Assembly (NCBI GenBank): GCA_964390795.1
Contig: CAYMLQ010000264.1
Span: forward strand, 1-8,432
From: CAYMLQ01 sp964390795
GTDB taxonomy: Bacteria; Verrucomicrobiota; Kiritimatiellia; RFP12; UBA1067
Direction of reading: 5' to 3'
Length of the DNA: 8,432 bases
Each line of letters starts with the position of its first letter. Position 1 is the first letter of the stretch. Positions 1-6,061 of this stretch are shown piece after piece. Under the pieces are notes generated by a model that was not told the origin of the DNA, searched no databases, and saw nothing but the letters and a program-made list of their open reading frames with translations. Both the position numbers and the translations under genes were made by a program.

Positions 1-681
1 TTCAGGGACGTGCCGCTCTTCTCGTGGCGCGGTTCGGCGGGCGCGGAGGGGTACGACATCGAGCGCGCGTCCGCGACGAACGGGCCTTGGACAATGCTGG
101 CCGAGAACGCGTCCGACGCGGAGGTCGCCTACCGGCCGCTCTTCAGCGACGAGACGGCCAAGGCAGGCGAAACGTGGTTTTATCGTGTGACCGCACGCAA
201 CGCGGGCGGCAAGTCCGCGCCGTCGAACGTGGTCGGCCCCGTGAGGGTCAGCGAAGTTTGCTTCGTGGACGAGTTCCATGACCTGTCTCGTGCGGCGGAC
301 AAGTCAGAGGGACTGACGCTCGACAACACCTACAACGCGCGCTACGCTGAATATCTTTTCCGGGTGAGGGGGAACACGAACGACTGGCTGAGCTACACGG
401 TCGCGGGATCCGCGCGCGAGGTGCGCGTGACCGCCTTCTTTCAGGCTGGCAACGTGTGCGATCCCGTCTTTTTGGTCTCGGCCGACGGCGCGACCTTTAC
501 GGCGGTCGCCGCGGCGCGGACGGAGAGGCGGCATATCGCGCCGCCGCACGCGGATTCGAAGCGGCCGCAGACGCAGGTTGACTATGTGGTCACGCCGCCG
601 ACCGGGACGCGCCACATGAAGCTCGTCTGGGCGGGGCCGATGGCGCTTGACCGCGTGGAGATTTCCCATCCCGGCAGGTGA
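1..681 (+). CDS. C-terminal part of a secreted protein with FN3 and jelly-roll-like domains (5' partial)
   Basis: The frame is open from the first base, so the gene starts outside the window; 226 residues are visible. Residues about 4-82 form a fibronectin type III domain: a Trp in an early strand (FSWRGS), the YDIERA strand, then the WFYRVTARNAGGKSAPSN pattern typical of the last FN3 strands. From about residue 84 to the end there is a beta-rich domain (DEFHDLS, WLSYTV, VRVTAFF, FLVSADGATF, DRVEIS) resembling the carbohydrate-binding or galactose-binding-like modules that close large secreted glycoside hydrolases in PVC and other polymer-degrading bacteria. The catalytic part, if any, is upstream. 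The role is inferred: binding of extracellular polysaccharide or a structural linker. FN3 is clear; the identity of the C-terminal domain is a family-level guess. The stop at 679-681 is followed 9 bp later by a hairpin. Confidence 0.8.
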   Translation, partial: FRDVPLFSWRGSAGAEGYDIERASATNGPWTMLAENASDAEVAYRPLFSDETAKAGETWFYRVTARNAGGKSAPSNVVGPVRVSEVCFVDEFHDLSRAADKSEGLTLDNTYNARYAEYLFRVRGNTNDWLSYTVAGSAREVRVTAFFQAGNVCDPVFLVSADGATFTAVAAARTERRHIAPPHADSKRPQTQVDYVVTPPTGTRHMKLVWAGPMALDRVEISHPGR

Positions 682-689
682 GGCGTGCG

Positions 690-710
690 AGGAGCGACGA
701 CGTCGTTCCT
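690..710 (+). terminator. Possible terminator hairpin after the FN3 gene
   Basis: AGGAGCGAC and GTCGTTCCT can pair as a nine-base stem with one G-U pair and a GAC triloop, 9 bp after the stop codon. Only three T residues follow, so it lacks the strong U tract of a classic rho-independent terminator. Position supports a transcript end or 3' protection role; the weak T tract argues against certainty. Confidence 0.35.
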
Positions 711-721
711 TTGAAATCTGT

Positions 722-804
722 GGAATGTTGGAATACGGGAATGTTGGAATGATGGGATTTGGGAATGGGAGATGCGCGTTCTTCCTCCAGCATTCCAACA
801 TTCC
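722..804. repeat. GGAATGTTGGAAT repeats with an inverted copy
   Basis: The 13-mer GGAATGTTGGAAT occurs at 722-734 and again at 738-750, a 16-bp period. The second copy extends to GGAATGTTGGAATG (738-751), whose exact reverse complement lies at 791-804, giving 14-bp perfect arms around a 39-base loop. Related words (GGGATTTGGGAATGGGA at 754-770, ATTCC at 808-812) suggest further decayed units. The layout resembles a short dispersed non-coding repeat. There is no coding frame or transposase with it. Confidence 0.7.
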
Positions 805-838
805 AGGATTCCTCGTGTTCCCCCCCCGTTTGCTTCCC

Positions 839-912
839 GCCCTGCGGGCAACATTTCTTATAGAACACGACGCCCCTTGGTAGGGACGACTCCCCGCAGG
901 CGTCCGCAGGGC
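839..912. repeat. GC-rich region with alternative dyads
   Basis: GCCCTGCGG at 839-847 is the exact reverse complement of CCGCAGGGC at 904-912. The overlapping CCTGCGGG at 841-848 is the reverse complement of CCCGCAGG at 893-900, so one left arm has two possible partners. Between them AGGGACGA (882-889) and CGTCCG (901-906) flank a short loop, the same words that frame the hairpin element at 4684-4723. This suggests two members of one repeat family, one of them decayed. Confidence 0.5.
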
Positions 913-942
913 ATTGCGACGGCTCGGGATTCGGATGAAAGA

Positions 943-970
943 ACTTCCACACTTCATGAAGTGTGGAAGT
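943..970. repeat. Perfect 28-bp palindrome
   Basis: The half-site ACTTCCACACTTCA (943-956) is followed directly by its exact reverse complement (957-970), with no spacer or mismatch. Each half contains ACTTC twice, so the element also has internal direct repeats. It could be an operator for a dimeric or tetrameric regulator, a repeat-family member, or an RNA hairpin with a CATG loop. No T tract follows, and it lies 139 bp upstream of the -35 box of the next gene, so neither a terminator nor a promoter-overlapping operator role is shown. Confidence 0.85.
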
Positions 971-1108
971 GAAATGTACGTTGTTTTCAAAACAGGCAGT
1001 GTTACCCATTCCTTGCCCTTAATCGATCTCCCTCATCTTTTACCTTAATCGCTCCTGTCTCCACGATCACCCCCGTTCAATTGTGGCGGCTTACAGCCGC
1101 TAATCCGT

Positions 1109-1138
1109 TTGACGCGCCGCTCGCGAAAGGTGTATGGT
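1109..1138 (+). promoter_or_regulatory. Sigma70-like promoter of the Tricorn homologue
   Basis: TTGACG (1109-1114) and TATGGT (1133-1138) are separated by 18 bp and match the -35 and -10 consensus at five and four positions. Transcription would begin near 1145, leaving a leader of about 25 bases before the ATG at 1171. This placement argues against an upstream start for the protease. Confidence 0.6.
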
Positions 1139-1161
1139 GTCAACGGTTAGTCTTAGGACAT

Positions 1162-1167
1162 GGGGGA
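1162..1167 (+). promoter_or_regulatory. Ribosome binding site of the Tricorn homologue
   Basis: GGGGGA precedes three in-frame ATGs at 1171, 1177 and 1180, at gaps of 3, 9 and 12 bases. The usual spacing favours 1177 slightly; all three give the same signal peptide after the first residues. Confidence 0.45.
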
Positions 1168-1170
1168 CGC

Positions 1171-4100
1171 ATGGAAATGATGAAACGGGTTGCATGTGTG
1201 ACTGCGTGCTTGGTGGCGCTCGGTGGCGTGTGCGAGGCTGACGCCGTGCCGGACGCGTTTGACCGTATCTATCTGGGCTCGCGCCCCACGCTGTCACCGG
1301 ATGGGAAACAGTTCGTTTTCGAGTGGTGCGATAGCCTGTGGATCGCCTCGACGCAGGGCGGCACGGCCGAGGCGCTACAGACGGACGCAGCCAAAGACGT
1401 GTGGCCCGTCTTTTCTCAAGACGGGAAGCGAATCGCGTTTCAGAGTGACCGCGACGGCGGGTGGAAGATCTTCGAACTCACTCTCGCGGGGGGTAAGACG
1501 CGGCAGATTTGCTTCCATTCCGAGGGCGCGCGCCCATACGGGTGGACGTCCGACGGTCGCTCGCTGCTGGCCTGCGTCGTCCGCGATGACGATGGCTCCG
1601 GGTCGGCTGAGCGCATTGCGCTAATCCCGAGCGAGGCGCGTGCGTCGGAGTCGGTGCTCTTCGATACCGCGGGCAGCGAGCCCTGCCTTTCACCGGACGG
1701 CACAAGCCTGCTCTTCACGCGCGGGGGCGACGACCTCTACCGCAAACGCATGAGGGGGTCGAAAGCGTCCCAGGTGTGGCTATTCGACCTGAAGACCAAG
1801 GCCTTCACTTGCGTCGTGAAGCGCGAGACGGAGAGCCGCACGCCGCTCTGGACGCCCGACGGCAAGGGCTTTTACTACGTGTCGGGCGAAGGCGGCGTCA
1901 TGAACGTCTGGCACCGCGAGTTGGCGGCAGGGCAAGAGACTCAGGTCACGTTCTTCAAAGAGGATTCGGTCATTCACCCGGCGCTCTCCAAAGACGGGCG
2001 CAACCTGGTCTTCCGTCACCTGTTCGATTTTTACCGCATGGATCCGACGCGTCCGAACAAGTCTCCCGAACTGATCCTGCTCCAGCCCGGCGCGGCGAGC
2101 CTGCGTCCGGCCACGCGGCGGCGCTACTACAACGCCTGTTGGAACAACGACCAGTCTGGCGATGTCGCCTTCTGCGACAACGGCATGCAGATCGCCTTCA
2201 CCACAGGCGGTGACCTGTGGGTGATGGACACCGTGCTGCGCGACCCGAAACGCGTCCACGGCGATACGCTGACGCACGAGCGCGAGTGCGTGTTCTCTCC
2301 GGACGGCCAGGCGCTTTACTATCTTTCGGACCGGGGAGACGGCACCGCCTTGTGGAAGGCCACGCGCGGCGACGCTGCGAAGTTCTGGTGGGAGAACACG
2401 ACGTTCGCTAAACAGGCGCTGACGCACGACTCGGTCGCGCGCCATGGGCTGAGCATCAGTCCGGACGGCACGCGTCTGGCGTGGGTCGAACCGTGCGGCA
2501 ACATCGTTCTCGCGGACACCAACGGTGTGGTTGCCACCCGGTGCCGACCGGCCTCCAGCGTGGACTCCTACGACTGGTCGCCTGACGGCAAGTGGCTGGT
2601 CGCCTCGGTGGCGGACGACTACAGTAATTATGACGTCTGGATCCTTCCGACCGACGGGCAGGGCGCTCCGTACAACCTCTCGCGCCACTTCAGTTGGGAC
2701 GGGCAGCCCCGCTGGTCGCCTGACGGGAAATTGATCGCCTTTGTTGGCCAGCGGCCGAACAGCGAGACCAGCCTCTTCTACGTCTGGTTGAACCGCGCGG
2801 ACGAAGAGCGAAACACGTTTGACAAGAAGGTCGAGGAGGCGCTTTCCGTCATGCGGAAAGAGCGGGACTCCGAAAAGAAAGAGGAGAAGGCCGCGCAGGG
2901 TTCCAAAAACGCCCCGGTGATGATTGACTTCGAGGACCTGCACCTTCGCGTGCATCGCGTGAATGCTCCCGACATGCTGCCGTCGTCGCCGTTCTTCTCG
3001 CACGACAGCCGCACACTCGCCTTTGAAGCCAAGGTCAAAGGCGTGTCCGGCACCTACAAGATCGTGCTGCCCGAAAGGCTCAATCCCGAACTTCTCACCC
3101 AGCGGCGCGGCCGCGCGGTGAAGTGGCTGGCCAAGGACAACCGCCTGCTGTGGCTGAGCGATAACCTGCCCGCGCATTTCGACAAGACCTTCCCCTTCTC
3201 GGTTTATCAGGAGACCGACCTTGCGGACTATCAGGAACTCGCCTTTCTCTCCGTGTGGGGCAAGTTGCGCGACTGGTATTATGATCCGGGGTATCACGGC
3301 GCGGACTGGAACGCGCTGAAGGAGAAATACCGGCTGGCCGCGCGGCACGCCCGCAGCCATTCGTCCTTTACGCGTGTGGTCGCGCTGCTGCTAGGCGAAC
3401 TCAACTCGTCCCATTTGGGCTTCAACCCGTCGGACGGCAGCAAAAAGGAGTGGGACAAGGCGGTGACGTTCCAATCGTGGCAGACGGTCACCGCGCACCT
3501 CGGTCTACGCTTCGACCCGGCGCACACCGGCAGCGGGTGGAAGATCCGTTCTGTTGTCGCGGACGGTCCCGCGGATCTGGTCAATCTGAAACTGATGCCG
3601 GGCGACCTCGTGCTGGAGGTCGACGGGGTTCCGGTGTCCGCCGCGAGCGATCCTGCGCTGGTGCTGAACGGCCCCGAGAACCGCAAGGTCTGGTTGAAAG
3701 TTCAGTCAGGATCAAGCGCATTACGAATGGTCGCGATCCAGTCGACGACGTTCGCGGCCATCCGCGAGAAACAGAAGACGGCGGATTTTGAGGCTGCCCG
3801 CAAGCGCGTGCATCAGGACGGGAGCGGCAAGTTGGGCTATCTCAATATCCAGCGCATGAACTGGGACGACTACTACCGCTTTGAGCAAGACATTTTCGCG
3901 GAGGGGTTCGATAAGGACGGCATGATCATCGATGTGCGCGACAACACGGGCGGCTTTGTGGCGGACCGCATACTGGGCGTGCTCTGCGGCAACGTCCACT
4001 CCATCGCGGTGGCGCGGGATGCGGCACCCGCCTATCTGTCGGGCTACTGGGGGCGTCCGGTCTGGGACAAGCCGATCGTGGTGCTCTGTAGCCAGAACAC

Positions 4101-4434
4101 GGCCAGCAACGGCGAGATCTTCACGCACGCGGTCAAGACCCTCAAGCGCGGCAAGGTCGTCGGCGTGCCGACCAGCGGCGCGGTGATCGCCACCTCAGAC
4201 ATCCCGCTGCTCGACTTCGGCACGCTGCGCCTGCCGCACCGCGGCTGGTTCCTGCCGGACGGCACCGACATGGAGTTGCACGGCACCCAGCCGGACGAGG
4301 TGGTCTGGAACGAGCCCGCCGATCTCGTGGCCGGCGCGGACCGCCAGCTCGATGCCGCCATCCGCGTGCTCAAAGAGGAGGTCGAGGCAGCGAAGAAAGC
4401 GCGGCAGCCCGTGCGTCTCAATTACGCTCGGTGA
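1171..4434 (+). CDS. Exported Tricorn protease homologue (S41 family, PDZ)
   Basis: Tricorn is a large serine protease that trims peptides released by other proteases. This copy has 1087 residues, close to archaeal Tricorn. Residues 1-25 form a Sec signal peptide (KR, then a hydrophobic stretch, ending EADA before VPDAF), implying periplasmic or extracellular action. Residues about 30-675 carry at least ten beta-propeller strands of the SPDG type (for example 42-45), as in the two Tricorn propellers, interrupted by a Lys/Glu-rich stretch at about 541-575. A Tricorn C1-like helical part (about 677-755) ends in GELNSSHLGF with Ser747 and His748. A PDZ domain follows (about 770-850). The S41 core (about 885-1055) has DVRDNTGGF (921-929), nucleophile Ser979 in TASNGEIF, and Glu1035 in MELHG. 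These match the Tricorn Ser-His-Ser-Glu set, so the enzyme should be active. It appears to be transcribed alone from its own promoter. The start could also be 1177 or 1180. Family assignment is secure; the natural substrate is unknown. Confidence 0.95.
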   Translation: MEMMKRVACVTACLVALGGVCEADAVPDAFDRIYLGSRPTLSPDGKQFVFEWCDSLWIASTQGGTAEALQTDAAKDVWPVFSQDGKRIAFQSDRDGGWKIFELTLAGGKTRQICFHSEGARPYGWTSDGRSLLACVVRDDDGSGSAERIALIPSEARASESVLFDTAGSEPCLSPDGTSLLFTRGGDDLYRKRMRGSKASQVWLFDLKTKAFTCVVKRETESRTPLWTPDGKGFYYVSGEGGVMNVWHRELAAGQETQVTFFKEDSVIHPALSKDGRNLVFRHLFDFYRMDPTRPNKSPELILLQPGAASLRPATRRRYYNACWNNDQSGDVAFCDNGMQIAFTTGGDLWVMDTVLRDPKRVHGDTLTHERECVFSPDGQALYYLSDRGDGTALWKATRGDAAKFWWENTTFAKQALTHDSVARHGLSISPDGTRLAWVEPCGNIVLADTNGVVATRCRPASSVDSYDWSPDGKWLVASVADDYSNYDVWILPTDGQGAPYNLSRHFSWDGQPRWSPDGKLIAFVGQRPNSETSLFYVWLNRADEERNTFDKKVEEALSVMRKERDSEKKEEKAAQGSKNAPVMIDFEDLHLRVHRVNAPDMLPSSPFFSHDSRTLAFEAKVKGVSGTYKIVLPERLNPELLTQRRGRAVKWLAKDNRLLWLSDNLPAHFDKTFPFSVYQETDLADYQELAFLSVWGKLRDWYYDPGYHGADWNALKEKYRLAARHARSHSSFTRVVALLLGELNSSHLGFNPSDGSKKEWDKAVTFQSWQTVTAHLGLRFDPAHTGSGWKIRSVVADGPADLVNLKLMPGDLVLEVDGVPVSAASDPALVLNGPENRKVWLKVQSGSSALRMVAIQSTTFAAIREKQKTADFEAARKRVHQDGSGKLGYLNIQRMNWDDYYRFEQDIFAEGFDKDGMIIDVRDNTGGFVADRILGVLCGNVHSIAVARDAAPAYLSGYWGRPVWDKPIVVLCSQNTASNGEIFTHAVKTLKRGKVVGVPTSGAVIATSDIPLLDFGTLRLPHRGWFLPDGTDMELHGTQPDEVVWNEPADLVAGADRQLDAAIRVLKEEVEAAKKARQPVRLNYAR

Positions 4435-4656
4435 CTCCAAACGTGGCACTACCAAGCTACTGATCACGCGGCGGGGTCTCGGCATTCGCTGTCTGCGTAA
4501 ACCGCTGCCGCAACGCTCATCCGCGCTATCCGCGAAATCCGTATTGCGCCTGCTTGTTATGAAAGGCGGAACTCACTCTCGCGTATGCTCGGCTTGAGCA
4601 TCGACACCCTTCAACTGTGAACAGGGACGGCTTAACGCAAGGCGGACGCGAGTCTG
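4435..4656. other. Intergenic region after the Tricorn gene
   Basis: No gene is supported here. It contains a 9-bp-period repeat (4519-4541) and a weak hairpin, ATGCTC-GGCTT-GAGCAT, at 4585-4601 without a T tract. No clear terminator for the protease gene was found. Confidence 0.5.
4519..4541. repeat. Short 9-bp tandem repeat (ATCCGCG)
   Basis: ATCCGCG occurs at 4519-4525 and 4528-4534, and a shorter copy, ATCCG, at 4537-4541, all at a 9-base period. Only about two and a half units are present, so it may be a decayed piece of a dispersed repeat or chance in GC-rich DNA. Confidence 0.45.
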
Positions 4657-4890
4657 ATGCGTGTTGGGAGCCGAAGGCACGGGAGGGACGAGCGTCTGCT
4701 CGTCCGGGCAAGCAGACGCTTGCTGGTCGAGCGCACAAGCATCGGCAAGATCCTTGACCGCGCGGTGGAACGCTGCTACCGCTCCGCGCCGTTCACGTCC
4801 GACCGCCAGCGCGTGGAGTTCCTCTTCACGCTGTACGAGACGATCACGGCGCCGTTGTTGCCGGCGGAGAAGAAGGCGCGTCGGCGTTGA
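4657..4890 (+). CDS. Short reading frame, probable 3' remnant of an unrecognised gene
   Basis: A 77-residue frame with a weak Shine-Dalgarno-like AAGGCGG 11 bases before the ATG. The first 23 or so codons run through the hairpin element at 4686-4723 and give an arginine-rich, non-protein-like stretch. From about 4724 the third codon positions become almost all G or C and the peptide looks like a folded helical protein end: SIGKILDRAVERCY, then VEFLFTLYETITAPLLPAEK and a basic tail. This is best read as the C-terminus of a larger protein whose 5' part was lost, perhaps when the repeat arrived. A transposase C-terminus was considered, but no catalytic motif is left to show it. Function unknown. 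Confidence 0.45.
   Translation: MRVGSRRHGRDERLLVRASRRLLVERTSIGKILDRAVERCYRSAPFTSDRQRVEFLFTLYETITAPLLPAEKKARRR
4686..4723. repeat. Tandem hairpin element with complementary loops
   Basis: Two perfect hairpins stand side by side: GGACGAGC-GTCT-GCTCGTCC (4686-4705) and GCAAGC-AGAC-GCTTGC (4708-4723). Their loops GTCT and AGAC are reverse complements. A third, competing pairing joins AGCGTCTGCT (4691-4700) to AGCAGACGCT (4711-4720), ten perfect base pairs. The design recalls paired REP-type elements, but no known family is claimed. It sits exactly where the coding signal of the downstream gene remnant begins. Confidence 0.75.
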
Positions 4891-4900
4891 CGCCCAGACG

Positions 4901-6043
4901 TTAACTGAAGCCGCGCGAGGCTGCCTGTGCCGGTGTGCTACGGCGGAGGTGTCGGAGGCCGGCGGCCGATTGCCACAGGGCGGCGAGGAGGAGCAGGCCG
5001 GCGGCGCACCAGAGCGCGCTGCGGGCGGCGGGGGAGCGCATGGCAAGGGCGTGCAGGAGCTGCTGCGGGCGCTTCAGGCGGAAGGTGCGCAGCACGCGTT
5101 CGCCGTAGCGCACGAAGAGCGTGACATGCCGCAGTTCGCCTCCCGCGCGCAGCGCGTTCAGTCCGGCCGAGCCTTTGCGCGTGGCGAGGGCGATGAAGTC
5201 GAAGCCGCGCGGTTTGTCGGCGTAGCGGCGCAGGAGCGGCAGCCCGTCATCGCTGGCGCGCGCCATAAAGCGGTAGACTTCGCCGGGATGGGCGTCTGCG
5301 TGCTTCGCGAGAAAGGCCACGTCTGACGCGTCGTCCACGTGCTTGAAGACCACGGCGGTTCGGGCAAGGCCGAGGCGCGCGTGAAGGCGTTTGATGTCGT
5401 TGAACAGCTGTTTCAGGGCAGGGTCTAATGCGCGCGCCTTTGTGGAGCGTCGGCAGGCGGAGATCAGCCATTCGCCGAAGCGCTGCGAGAGGGCGTTGGC
5501 CTTGCGGAACGCCTTGAGCACGGCGGGCGCCCAGTCGATCATGTCGATCCCTTCGGTGAGCAGGCCCACGCCCGCGAGGGCCGCGACCACCGAATCGGTC
5601 TCGCGTCCCGTGATCCGGTAATAACCCTGAAGCAGCAGGTCGCGGCAGTCGCCATAGACGACCATGTCCGAAGCGATGGCGCCGCCCATCTCCTCGACCG
5701 AAGCGCCCGAGCCTGTGATGAAGCCTTTGGCTGCGCGGTCCGCCTGACTCCAGAGCGAAGCCTGCGCCTTTTCGAGTTGGATGACCAGGTTGGAGGCGGC
5801 GGCCTGGTTGGGCAGTGCTGGGTTGTTGGTGACGTAGCGTGCCCAGCTGAGCGCCTCGCTGACGCGGCCGGCATTCTTCATCCGCAGGAGGTCGGCGGTG
5901 TAGTCGTGGTCCGGCAGGGCGAGGAGCGATCGTGTGAGGCGGCGCTCGGCAAGGCCTTCGGTCAGCGCGGTGAGCAGGAAGAGCCCGAGCGTGGCGCAGA
6001 GGATGGCGATAACGAGGTGGCTCAGGGCTTTGAGGGGGCGCAT
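4901..6043 (-). CDS. Unknown protein with N- and C-terminal membrane segments
   Basis: I do not recognise a named family for this 380-residue protein. Hydrophobic segments at about 8-27 and 343-360 suggest two membrane anchors holding a soluble domain of about 300 residues, probably on the periplasmic side since a basic residue precedes the first segment and several follow the second (RHLRR). The middle includes a conserved-looking stretch, VVYGDCRDLLLQG (128-140), then a Gly/Ala-rich helix pair (about 150-180, AALAGVGLLTEGIDMIDWAP), followed by a Lys/Arg-rich region. I recall similar GD-RDL plus Ala/Gly helix patterns in uncharacterised proteobacterial membrane proteins, but cannot verify this. 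The ATG at 6043 has a strong ribosome binding site and lies 18 bp after the DjlA-like gene stop, so the two are almost certainly co-transcribed. The protein may be a partner or client of the membrane co-chaperone; that is inference from position. Confidence 0.8.
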   Translation of the reverse strand: MRPLKALSHLVIAILCATLGLFLLTALTEGLAERRLTRSLLALPDHDYTADLLRMKNAGRVSEALSWARYVTNNPALPNQAAASNLVIQLEKAQASLWSQADRAAKGFITGSGASVEEMGGAIASDMVVYGDCRDLLLQGYYRITGRETDSVVAALAGVGLLTEGIDMIDWAPAVLKAFRKANALSQRFGEWLISACRRSTKARALDPALKQLFNDIKRLHARLGLARTAVVFKHVDDASDVAFLAKHADAHPGEVYRFMARASDDGLPLLRRYADKPRGFDFIALATRKGSAGLNALRAGGELRHVTLFVRYGERVLRTFRLKRPQQLLHALAMRSPAARSALWCAAGLLLLAALWQSAAGLRHLRRSTPAQAASRGFS

Positions 6044-6048
6044 GTGGG

Positions 6049-6055
6049 ACTCCTT
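6049..6055 (-). promoter_or_regulatory. Ribosome binding site AAGGAGT
   Basis: AAGGAGT lies five bases before the ATG at 6043 inside the 18-bp gap of the two-gene unit. It fixes the start of the unknown membrane protein and implies efficient, independent initiation. Confidence 0.7.
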
Positions 6056-6061
6056 GGCCTT

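Larger units (their letters stand above)
682..1108. other. Repeat-rich intergenic region
   Basis: This gap separates two rightward genes and shows no convincing coding frame. From left to right it holds a hairpin after the upstream stop, a block of GGAATGTTGGAAT repeats with an inverted copy, a C8 run (820-827), a GC-rich set of alternative dyads, a perfect 28-bp palindrome, a small dyad TGTTTT-C-AAAACA at 982-994, and a 6-bp-stem hairpin GCGGCT-TAC-AGCCGC at 1086-1100 just before the promoter of the next gene. The density of unrelated dyads suggests successive landings of short non-coding repeat elements; that is an inference. Confidence 0.6.

Noticed and set aside
722..804. Possible CRISPR array
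   Set aside because: Repeats are only 13-14 bp, the direct copies are separated by three bases, and one copy is inverted; there are no spacers or cas genes.
943..970. Palindrome as a rho-independent terminator
   Set aside because: No T tract follows on either side and it lies 260 bp past the upstream stop.
304..990. A 228-codon minus-strand frame over the FN3 gene end and the adjoining gap
   Set aside because: Low-complexity, Arg/Pro-rich translation that overlaps a real gene and runs through several palindromic repeats.
1171..1245. Lipoprotein signal in the Tricorn homologue (Cys21)
   Set aside because: The residues before the cysteine are GGV, which do not fit a lipobox; a standard Sec cleavage after EADA fits better.
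1780..3360. A 526-codon open frame on the minus strand inside the Tricorn gene
   Set aside because: It is fully antisense to a strongly supported gene, shows no recognisable domain and is explained by GC-rich codon bias.
4883..4894. Terminator between the convergent genes
   Set aside because: The dyad has only a four-base stem with a four-base loop and no T tract.
4661..5326. A 221-codon plus-strand frame overlapping the gene remnant and the 3' end of the unknown membrane protein gene
   Set aside because: Its translation is Arg/Ala/Ser-rich without protein-like patterns, and it is antisense to a better gene with a good ribosome binding site.
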